From contig CAYPTJ010000046.1 of assembly GCA_964413845.1 (NCBI GenBank), forward strand, positions 1-11,602: 11,602 bases of DNA. Direction: 5' to 3'. The DNA comes from CAYPTJ01 sp964413845. GTDB taxonomy: Bacteria; Patescibacteriota; WWE3; 9FT-COMBO-53-11. How positions within the stretch are numbered: the stretch's first letter is position 1; every line of letters begins with the position of its first letter. Under the pieces are notes generated by a model. It had not been told where the DNA came from, searched no databases, and worked only from the letters and a program-made list of their open reading frames with translations. The translations under genes and the position numbers were made by a program. Positions 5,600 through 10,094 of this stretch are shown piece after piece.

Positions 5600-5644
5600 T
5601 AAAATAAAACGACCCGAAGGGTTAAAATCCTAAACCCTTCGGGT
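5600..5644 (-). terminator. Intrinsic terminator overlapping the nucleotidyltransferase stop
   Basis: ACCCGAAGGGTT (5612-5623) and AACCCTTCGGGT (5633-5644) form a perfect 12-bp stem with a 9-base loop. CGTTTTATTTT follows on the minus strand. The last codons (NPKGLGF) and the TAA lie inside the hairpin. Confidence 0.92.
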
Positions 5645-6500
5645 TTCTTTGAATCACATCCTGAAGATACTCTCTAAACTCCTCCCCCACAGCTGGGTCG
5701 GCAAGAGCCATCTGGACAAAGGCAAAAAGATAACGCTCATTTGTTCCTGCATCAACCCACTCCCCCTCAAGCTCAAGGGCATAAATGGTGGTTGTTCGGC
5801 AAAGATGGTTAAGGACGTTACTGATAAAGACCTCCCTCTTGCTAGAAAACCGCTGAATGACTTCCTCGACCGCCCCAAAGATTGAGGGTTCAAGAATCAT
5901 CCCCGAAACCAGGGCAAGGTTCGAAGGAGGCTTCCTCTTTGGCTTCTCCACCAACCGCTCAACGGTGTAAAGACCTGGCCGCTTCTCCCGCCCAATCTTG
6001 ATCACCCCCAACCGGGAGAGAAGCTGCCGATCATCGATCCGAACAACCGCGCAGATTGGTCTTCCAACCTCAGCATAAGCTTCTTGAAGCTGTTGGGTAC
6101 GTGAAGGCTCTCCAAGCCAAAGGTCATCGCAGTAGTAGACAAGAAAGGGTCTCTGTCCAAGATGCTCCTGAGCCTTAAGAAGAGCATCCGCCGTGCCGCG
6201 TGGTTCCTCCTGATGAACAACAATTGCTTTCTTTAAACCGTACTTCTTTGCGAGAAATCTGAAGTAGCGTTCAAGAGGACGTTTCGACGGCGCGGAAACG
6301 AGAATAACCTCCGAAACACCGGCGTTAACCACCTCTCTTATCAGCCATCCCAAAACAGGCATCCGCCCCAGAGGCAAAAGCTCCTTGGGGATGAACTGAG
6401 AAAGAGGAGCAAAACGCACACCTTTCCCCGCGGCAAGAATCACCGCCGTTTTTATTCTCGCCGGAGAACAAGGTTGTGAGCGAAGCGAACGCCTTATCAT
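5622..6500 (-). CDS. GalU-like sugar-1-phosphate nucleotidyltransferase
   Basis: A cytoplasmic NTP-transfer enzyme, most likely UTP-glucose-1-phosphate uridylyltransferase (UDP-glucose supply for envelope glycans). From the ATG at 6500 (SD GGGGAGGAG just upstream) it is 292 aa. The nucleotide-binding signature is AVILAAGKGVRFAPLS..PKELLPLG (residues 19-45), then QEEPRGTADALLKA (97-110), the metal-site strand VYYCDDLW (121-128) and EKPKRKPPSNLALVSG (185-200). The layout follows GalU, but other sugar nucleotidyltransferases share these motifs, so the substrate is not fixed. Family members usually start a few residues before AVI; here about 14 extra N-terminal residues (RRSLRSQPCSPAR) come from a repeat copy. 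The open frame upstream of 6500 runs into tRNA-Cys and is not coding. The gene lies behind tRNA-Cys without a clear terminator between them. Confidence 0.88.
   Translation of the reverse strand: MIRRSLRSQPCSPARIKTAVILAAGKGVRFAPLSQFIPKELLPLGRMPVLGWLIREVVNAGVSEVILVSAPSKRPLERYFRFLAKKYGLKKAIVVHQEEPRGTADALLKAQEHLGQRPFLVYYCDDLWLGEPSRTQQLQEAYAEVGRPICAVVRIDDRQLLSRLGVIKIGREKRPGLYTVERLVEKPKRKPPSNLALVSGMILEPSIFGAVEEVIQRFSSKREVFISNVLNHLCRTTTIYALELEGEWVDAGTNERYLFAFVQMALADPAVGEEFREYLQDVIQRNPKGLGF
6466..6490. repeat. Dispersed repeat copy at the 5' end of the nucleotidyltransferase gene
   Basis: This 25-base stretch (GAACAAGGTT ... GCGAAGCGAAC) matches 9668-9692 at 20 of 25 positions. It lies within the first 15 codons of the gene. 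A related TTCGCTCCGCTCA core occurs at 11166-11178. Confidence 0.65.
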
Positions 6501-6528
6501 CTCTCCTCCCCTGCCCCGTATGCGACGC

Positions 6529-6562
6529 TTCCCGCCCGCAACTGCGTAGCTGTTGGCGGGAA
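6529..6562. repeat. Inverted repeat between tRNA-Cys and the nucleotidyltransferase
   Basis: TTCCCGCC (6529-6536) pairs with GGCGGGAA (6555-6562), and an inner CAAC/GTTG pairing is possible. No T-tract follows on the minus strand, so it is better read as a REP-like palindrome or leader structure than as a terminator. Confidence 0.6.
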
Positions 6563-6601
6563 AGGAGTCGTTCGGGGTCCTTTCTTTTAAAGATCTTAAG
6601 G

Positions 6602-6673
6602 AGGCGCGAGCAGGAATCGAACCTGCGGGTAGCAGCTTTGCAGGCTGCCGCCTTCCCACTTGGCCATCGCGCC
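6602..6673 (-). tRNA. tRNA-Cys (GCA)
   Basis: The minus strand folds as a complete 72-base tRNA. The acceptor arms are GGCGCGA/TCGCGCC, the D stem GCC/GGC, the anticodon stem GCAGC/GCTGC with loop CTGCAAA (anticodon GCA), and the T stem GCAGG/CCTGC with loop TTCGAAT. The discriminator base is U73, as expected for tRNA-Cys. CCA is not encoded (CTCC follows). Confidence 0.97.
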
Positions 6674-6736
6674 GAACGCATTGAGGTGCGTGGACAAGCT
6701 AGCGACCAACGATGTCGCGTCCTTGGCCATCGCGCC
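6659..6736. repeat. 15-bp direct repeat of the tRNA-Cys 5' end
   Basis: CTTGGCCATCGCGCC at 6659-6673 (the first bases of tRNA-Cys, read on the minus strand) is repeated exactly at 6722-6736, 63 bp upstream of the tRNA in transcription order. The 48 bases between the copies do not fold as a second tRNA. Confidence 0.85.
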
Positions 6737-6765
6737 AGGCTTAAGAAGAGTGTACCTCCAAACCA

Positions 6766-6771
6766 ATTATA
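6766..6771 (-). promoter_or_regulatory. Candidate -10 box for tRNA-Cys
   Basis: TATAAT on the minus strand (6771-6766) is the only good -10 box ahead of the tRNA. The start of transcription would be about 6759, so the extra copy of the tRNA 5' end would be part of the leader. The -35 region is weak. Confidence 0.45.
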
Positions 6772-6833
6772 CACGACACATCTTCTATCGCGTTAAACAA
6801 CCTTATCTTCTTATCAATAGAAAACTTTACCTT

Positions 6834-6915
6834 TCAGGTAAGGAAAGAAAAAGCACCCTCTCCCGGTAGAGAACGTAGCTCCCGCAAACGTTTTACCCTT
6901 TCCTCAGGTAAGGAA
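6834..6915. repeat. 12-bp direct repeat around the end of the 67-aa gene
   Basis: TCAGGTAAGGAA occurs at 6834-6845 and 6904-6915. The second copy encodes the end of the 67-aa protein (PYLRKG); the first is about 50 bases past the stop. The similarity continues with small gaps (AAAGG..TAAA on the coding strand), as if the 3' end of the gene were partly duplicated. Confidence 0.6.
6843..6871 (-). terminator. Weak candidate terminator after the 67-aa gene
   Basis: A short stem CTCT (6858-6861) with AGAG (6868-6871) is followed on the minus strand by GGTGC and then TTTTTCTTTC. The U-tract is good but the stem is short. Confidence 0.3.
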
Positions 6916-7096
6916 GGCCAGTTCTTGGGTTCTCGTCTACTTTGAAGCCAGCAGGAATCGCATCTAGCGCTCCGGCCCGAATGTCAGGCGCAAAGTAGTA
7001 GATGGTCTGCTGCTTTCCGGTGTTTTTAAGAGTAACGGTCTTGCCGTGTAGGTAGTAGGTACGACCACTCTTCTTCGATGTGAGGCTGTAAGCCAT
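6893..7096 (-). CDS. Small hypothetical protein, 67 aa
   Basis: The product starts MAYSLTSKKSGRTYYLHGKT and has a compact pattern of aromatic and basic strands (QTIYYFAPDIR), then a Pro/Gly-rich end (NPRTGLPYLRKG). It looks like a small beta-rich domain similar to hypothetical proteins I have seen in uncultured bacteria; no function is known to me. It has no signal peptide or Cys. The ATG at 7096 has no SD, whereas an unused GGAGGTGA lies about 115 bases upstream, beyond a repeat block (see repeats at 7110-7195). A TAATTA box just upstream could give a leaderless mRNA. The gene stands alone between a terminator and tRNA-Cys. Confidence 0.75.
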   Translation of the reverse strand: MAYSLTSKKSGRTYYLHGKTVTLKNTGKQQTIYYFAPDIRAGALDAIPAGFKVDENPRTGLPYLRKG

Positions 7097-7109
7097 GCTA
7101 GTTAATTAG

Positions 7110-7145
7110 TCCACAGAACGCTGTGCTACTTTGTAATCAAAGAGC
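7110..7145. repeat. Pair of small hairpins upstream of the 67-aa gene
   Basis: Near 7112-7125 CACAG and CTGTG form a 5-bp hairpin with loop AACG. Overlapping it, GCTAC...GTAGC with an inner CTTTG/CAAAG pair forms a second stem. Both lie between the ACTGT block and the ATG. Confidence 0.4.
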
Positions 7146-7153
7146 GTAGCAAC

Positions 7154-7195
7154 AGTTCACAGATACTGTCTACTGTAAACTGTTAACTGTGAACT
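7154..7195. repeat. Heptad ACTGTnn array bounded by a 9-bp inverted repeat
   Basis: ACTGT occurs at 7165, 7172, 7179 and 7186, an exact 7-bp period with varying two-base spacers. The array is enclosed by AGTTCACAG (7154-7162) and CTGTGAACT (7187-7195), a perfect 9-bp inverted repeat. The period and unit are far too short for CRISPR. Confidence 0.85.
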
Positions 7196-7230
7196 TAACT
7201 TTTCTGTTTTTCACCTCCTCTCACAATATT

Positions 7231-7263
7231 CCAAAAGAAACTGCCCACGGGGTTGGGGGCAGT
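7231..7263 (-). terminator. Intrinsic terminator after the thioredoxin-CcdA gene
   Basis: ACTGCCC (7240-7246) pairs with GGGCAGT (7257-7263), 7 bp with a 10-base loop; TTCTTTTGG follows on the minus strand. It lies about 65 bases after the stop. Confidence 0.8.
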
Positions 7264-7328
7264 CTGTCTCCATTTAAACAATTTCCCCTCCTGATGTCAA
7301 GAGAGGACACGGGAGGACACAAGTTGCG

Positions 7329-8375
7329 CTATACCCCCCCACCAAGGATCACCACTCCCATTCCGATCAAAATCACTCCCACAATGAGGTGAAGAAGTCG
7401 CAAACGCTTCTGCCTCACCTCCTCCGCTCTTTCGGGACTTAGACCTTTATAAACCGCCAAAGTTAAAAGTACCATTGGGGTGATAAAGATCAGATTATAG
7501 AGGATAAGATACCCTAAAGCTTCGGCAAACTGGGTCCGCTGGGCAAGCATTCCCAGAACGACAATATAAGGACCACTGGTGCAAGGGAGAAGAAAAAGAC
7601 TAACCAGAAACCCGATGAAGAAAGCCCCTAAAGGACTAGTGACGGAGGTAACAAAGCGCTTCATCCTTGGCCGCCAGGAGAGAGGAACCTCCATCACGAA
7701 ACCCCCCTTTCCGTACCAAAAGTAATCTTTGAGGTTGAGAAGTCCAAAGCCGATCGCAAGCGCGGCAATTACTTTCGTAAAAACTTGAGGGAGGGTACCG
7801 AAGGTTAAAGCTTTGTAAAGCCCCAATCCCATCGAAAGATATGAAAGAAAGATCGCCAGAGAAAAAAGAAGACCAGCTCTGAGAGCGCGAGCCGCGTTTG
7901 AGGCAGCAAGGATCGTTGTCAAAAGAAGGATCAGCACGGCAAACTCACAAGGATTGATGCTATCCGCCAATGCTCCTGCAACCAGCGCTGGGAGAAGCAA
8001 ACTTGGCTGCTCGCAGGATTGGTTCTCCTCTTCAACTTTTAAATTCAAAAGGTAGTCCCTAATCTTATCCTCGCCGATATAAAGCCTTCCTCCGGAAAGA
8101 AGAGTAGGCACTCCACGTTGAAGGAGGGGAATGTTGTGCTCTTCAAACAGCTGGGTTAGCTCTTTTGCATTCTCACGGTTAAAGTAGATCTCCTTAACCG
8201 TGATTGAGCACTTATCATAAAACCCCTTCTCGGCTAGAAATTTCTCCACCGCCGCACAGTGGGGACACCCTTGCCCAACATAGAGAGTCATTGATGGTGC
8301 TTGGGAAAGCACCGCCTGAGGCAGAAGGAAGGTGAGGAAAAGGAAAGTGCACAAGGCAATAATTCTCAGTCGCAT
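7329..8375 (-). CDS. Thioredoxin/glutaredoxin-like domain fused to CcdA/DsbD membrane domain
   Basis: The 348-aa product has a signal-type N-terminus (residues 1-25, RLRIIALCTFLFLTFLLP). A thioredoxin-fold domain follows with active site CPHC (37-40) and cis-Pro loop GVPTLL (88-93), as in small glutaredoxin-like proteins. From about 126 come six membrane segments of the CcdA/DsbD family, with the paired Cys in SINPCEF (Cys143) and LLPCTSGPY (Cys265). CcdA proteins pass electrons from cytoplasmic thioredoxin across the membrane, and here the acceptor outside appears fused to the carrier. It probably reduces envelope disulphides or supports cytochrome c maturation. An upstream in-frame start at 8477 would add 34 residues before the signal peptide and is rejected. 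The ATG at 8375 has no SD but lies 9 bases after TATAAT. Confidence 0.88.
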   Translation of the reverse strand: MRLRIIALCTFLFLTFLLPQAVLSQAPSMTLYVGQGCPHCAAVEKFLAEKGFYDKCSITVKEIYFNRENAKELTQLFEEHNIPLLQRGVPTLLSGGRLYIGEDKIRDYLLNLKVEEENQSCEQPSLLLPALVAGALADSINPCEFAVLILLLTTILAASNAARALRAGLLFSLAIFLSYLSMGLGLYKALTFGTLPQVFTKVIAALAIGFGLLNLKDYFWYGKGGFVMEVPLSWRPRMKRFVTSVTSPLGAFFIGFLVSLFLLPCTSGPYIVVLGMLAQRTQFAEALGYLILYNLIFITPMVLLTLAVYKGLSPERAEEVRQKRLRLLHLIVGVILIGMGVVILGGGV

Positions 8376-8384
8376 GACGAAGCG

Positions 8385-8412
8385 ATTATAACAGGCAAAG
8401 TGGTATTGTAGA
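8385..8412 (-). promoter_or_regulatory. Promoter giving an almost leaderless thioredoxin-CcdA mRNA
   Basis: On the minus strand TCTACA (8412-8407; 4 of 6 bases of the -35 consensus), 16 bases, then TATAAT (8390-8385). The expected start at about 8378 is only a few bases from the ATG at 8375, leaving no room for an SD. Confidence 0.65.
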
Positions 8413-8489
8413 AAGCGTAAAAGAGTAAGCAAGGCGCAGGGTAGATGCTTTTTGAGGAACATCCCGCAGACCTCCACAGTTAATAGTAA

Positions 8490-9389
8490 ATGGTTTGGAG
8501 AAGGTCGAGGGAGAGGCGAGCCAAGGGAACCAACCTAAATCACAAAAAGAACTGGCTACGCCGTTTCCGAAAAAAGCGCTACCCGAGCCTTAAGTCTAAG
8601 ATGAAGACAGAAGAAGCGGCCAAATTAGGAAAACCGAGTTACCTCTGGAGGGCAGGACAGGAGCGGCGGTTGGAGATGGTGAGAAAGTATGTCCCGTTGG
8701 AGGAGAAGAAAATCCTCGATGTTGGGTGTGGGATTGGAACATATCTTCAAGCTTTTAAACGGTTTAGCGGTGATCTTTACGGGGTTGAAATCGATCCCCA
8801 AAGAGCCAAAGAAGCAACCCTTCGGCTTCGCTCCACGCCAAAGGACGGGCAGGCAGGGCAAGAGAAGATTAGCCCACATATCTTAGTTGCGCCGGCGGAG
8901 AAGCTTCCTTTCCGCGCAGGGATGTTTGACGTGGTTTTCTCCCATGAAGTCTTAGAGCATGTTGAGGACGATCGAAAAGCAGTTGAGGAGACGGTTCGGG
9001 TCCTAAAACCGGGAGGTCGTCTTGTTATCTTTGCCCCCAACCGACTATTTCCCTTCGAGACCCACGGGTTTTATCTTGGGAAAAAGTACATTTTCGGCAA
9101 CATTCCCTTGATTAACTACCTACCAACTTTCCTGAGAAACAGGGTTGCTCCTCACGTCAAAGCTTACACCGTAGGGGATCTTAAAAAGCTATTTGAAGGC
9201 CTGCCGGTGCAGTTCATTGTCTTCACCCGGATCTACCCCGGCTTTGACAAGATCTTTGCCCAGATTCCCTTCTTAGGAGGATTGTTACGGCAGATCTTTT
9301 ATTGCTTGGAAAAAACTCCCCTTAAAATCTTTGGTCTTTCTCACTTTGTGGTTGTAGAAAAGACCGCTAGTCCCGCTCCTCAATCCTGA
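8490..9389 (+). CDS. Class I SAM-dependent methyltransferase 1 (type 11), with repeat-derived insert
   Basis: The only plus-strand gene. Rossmann-type methyltransferase motifs are clear: SAM-binding ILDVGCGIGTYL (residues 75-86), acidic end of strand 2 GVEIDP (98-103), APAEKLPF (134-141), and FDVVFSHEVLEHVEDD (146-161), then LKPGGRLVIFAPN (172-184). The C-terminal half (190-289) is a hydrophobic family-specific part. The substrate is unknown; lipid, quinone or glycan methylation are all possible. Residues 110-130 (TLRLRSTPKDGQAGQEKI...) are extra between helix and strand and are encoded by repeat sequence. The first 37 residues are very basic; ATG at 8601 (MKTEEAAKLG) is an alternative start, and neither has an SD. 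Its last 23 bases overlap the end of the convergent UPF0251 gene. Confidence 0.85.
   Translation: MVWRRSRERRAKGTNLNHKKNWLRRFRKKRYPSLKSKMKTEEAAKLGKPSYLWRAGQERRLEMVRKYVPLEEKKILDVGCGIGTYLQAFKRFSGDLYGVEIDPQRAKEATLRLRSTPKDGQAGQEKISPHILVAPAEKLPFRAGMFDVVFSHEVLEHVEDDRKAVEETVRVLKPGGRLVIFAPNRLFPFETHGFYLGKKYIFGNIPLINYLPTFLRNRVAPHVKAYTVGDLKKLFEGLPVQFIVFTRIYPGFDKIFAQIPFLGGLLRQIFYCLEKTPLKIFGLSHFVVVEKTASPAPQS
8819..8858. repeat. Composite repeat inside methyltransferase 1
   Basis: CCTTCGGCTTCGCTC (8819-8833) matches the dtd repeat arm CCTTCGACTACGCTC at 13 of 15 positions. GACGGGCAGGCAGGG (8844-8858) resembles the right side of the glycosidase repeat. Together they encode LRLRSTPKDGQAGQ. Confidence 0.6.
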
Positions 9390-9648
9390 TTGCTTTCCCC
9401 GCAACCAGAGCTTCGACGATCTTTTTATAAGCGGCCTCCAGCGTCCGTTGGAAGGTTGGCTGAGAGATCCCCATTTTCTTTGCCGCTTTCCGTTGCTCCA
9501 AACCTTCGGCGTCATGAAGCTTTAGCGCCTCCCATTCTTCAGGGGAAAGGATCACCTCCTCGAGGAATCTTAGCGGAACCCCCCGCGGCTTGAAGTAAAA
9601 GACATTCGGACGATAACGAAGAAAGCGCGGTTTTCTCGGCCTCACCAT
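9367..9648 (-). CDS. UPF0251 (DUF134) helix-turn-helix protein
   Basis: The 93-aa product matches the UPF0251/DUF134 pattern: N-terminal RPRKPRFLRYRPNVFYFKPRG (residues 3-23), LEEVILSPEEWEALKLHDAEGL (29-50), then a sigma-70 region 4-like helix-turn-helix (51-75, EQRKAAKKMGISQPTFQRTL) and the end ALVAGKAIRIE. Proteins of this family are presumed DNA-binding regulators and often sit near DUF5320 and iron-molybdenum-cofactor-type (NifX/NafY) proteins in anaerobes. Here it directly follows the DUF5320 gene, 48 bases away, and probably shares its promoter, so it may autoregulate through the palindrome there. No SD is seen. The 3' end overlaps methyltransferase 1 by 23 bases in convergent orientation. 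Confidence 0.92.
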   Translation of the reverse strand: MVRPRKPRFLRYRPNVFYFKPRGVPLRFLEEVILSPEEWEALKLHDAEGLEQRKAAKKMGISQPTFQRTLEAAYKKIVEALVAGKAIRIEERD

Positions 9649-9667
9649 TTATTCTTAGCCTAGCAAA

Positions 9668-9697
9668 GAACAAGGTTCTCCGCGAAGCGGAGGTTCT
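9668..9697. repeat. Repeat hairpin between the DUF5320 and UPF0251 genes
   Basis: CTCCGC (9678-9683) and GCGGAG (9687-9692) form a 6-bp stem with loop GAA, inside the GAACAAGGTT-type repeat shared with 6466-6490. It lies between the two operon genes and could weaken or process the downstream message. Confidence 0.65.
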
Positions 9698-9942
9698 TAT
9701 TTCCCTAATTCCTTCTCCTCTTTTTCGACATCCTCCAGCTCTTCCTGAAGTGATTTTTTATACTCCTTCAGAGCCTCGAGTTGCTCCTCTTTGGTTTCGG
9801 GCCAACCCCAATTGAAATATCTTCCCAGGCCGCGACCGGGACCAAACCGCCTGCGCCAGCCCAAACCGAGACCACAGGGGCCGAAGCCCTGTCCAGTAAA
9901 AGGTCCAAGACCCGAAGGACCAGTTCTGTCAAATCTTGGCAT
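9697..9942 (-). CDS. DUF5320 family protein
   Basis: The 81-aa product begins MPRFDRTGPSGLGPFTGQGF, the Gly-rich signature of DUF5320, with a single Cys in GPCG (residue 23). Gly/Arg/Trp-rich sequence (28-48) is followed by an acidic coiled-coil tail (50-80, EEQLEALKEYKKSLQEELED). Family members are common in anaerobic bacteria and archaea, next to UPF0251 and dinitrogenase iron-molybdenum cofactor-type proteins; their function is unknown. No such cofactor protein is found in this window. The ATG at 9942 has a strong SD (GGGAGGTGA), and the promoter just upstream has an exact -35 box, so this is the first gene of a two-gene operon with UPF0251. Confidence 0.9.
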   Translation of the reverse strand: MPRFDRTGPSGLGPFTGQGFGPCGLGLGWRRRFGPGRGLGRYFNWGWPETKEEQLEALKEYKKSLQEELEDVEKEEKELGK

Positions 9943-9964
9943 TTACATTCACCTCCCTTAATTA

Positions 9965-9978
9965 TGAATATATATTCA
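9965..9978. promoter_or_regulatory. 14-bp perfect palindrome, candidate operator
   Basis: TGAATATATATTCA reads the same on both strands and covers the -10 box of the DUF5320 promoter. Its position fits a repressor site; the helix-turn-helix UPF0251 protein of the same operon is the obvious candidate to bind it, but this is inference. Confidence 0.65.
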
Positions 9979-9994
9979 AAATAGTGGTTGTCAA
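9967..9994 (-). promoter_or_regulatory. Promoter of the DUF5320-UPF0251 operon
   Basis: On the minus strand TTGACA (9994-9989), 16 bases, then TATATT (9972-9967). Transcription would start near 9960, giving a leader of about 18 bases that holds the SD. Confidence 0.85.
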
Positions 9995-10026
9995 GAGTGC
10001 ACACGAACGGAGCGAGGCGCACTCTT
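9993..10026. repeat. 8-bp inverted repeat abutting the DUF5320 promoter
   Basis: AAGAGTGC (9993-10000) and GCACTCTT (10019-10026) form a stem around an 18-base loop holding a GAACGGAGCGAG core related to the GAGCG-AGCGAA repeats. It overlaps the outer base pairs of the -35 box. Confidence 0.6.
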
Positions 10027-10058
10027 GCTCGGCTTTTGCATAGCAAAACCGAAACAAG
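10024..10058. repeat. Long imperfect hairpin next to the DUF5320 promoter
   Basis: CTTG/CAAG, TCGG/CCGA and TTTTGC/GCAAAA pair in order around an ATA loop, with small bulges. It sits between the methyltransferase 2 terminator and the preceding inverted repeat. Confidence 0.5.
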
Positions 10059-10059
10059 T

Positions 10060-10094
10060 GGGTAAGAAAAAGCCCCGATGAAACATCGAGGCTA
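10060..10094 (-). terminator. Intrinsic terminator after methyltransferase 2
   Basis: AGCC-CCGATG (10071-10080) pairs with CATCGA-GGCT (10084-10093), with one mismatch and loop AAA. TTTTTCTTACC follows on the minus strand. It overlaps the stop codon of the gene. Confidence 0.88.

Noticed and set aside
6501..6659. N-terminal extension of the nucleotidyltransferase frame
   Set aside because: It would be read through an inverted repeat and into tRNA-Cys, while an SD-supported ATG at 6500 lies close to the conserved core.
6674..6736. Second tRNA gene upstream of tRNA-Cys
   Set aside because: Only the first 15 bases match; there is no anticodon arm or TTCGA-type T loop in the following sequence.
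7154..7195. CRISPR-like array
   Set aside because: The unit is 5 bp with 2-base spacers; CRISPR repeats and spacers are each over 20 bases and no cas gene is present.
8376..8477. 34-residue extension before the thioredoxin-CcdA signal peptide
   Set aside because: It would bury the signal sequence and covers the likely promoter (TATAAT at 8385-8390).
9768..10046. Minus-strand frame overlapping the DUF5320 gene and its promoter
   Set aside because: It runs through two hairpins and the consensus promoter, and the DUF5320 frame has the family signature and SD.
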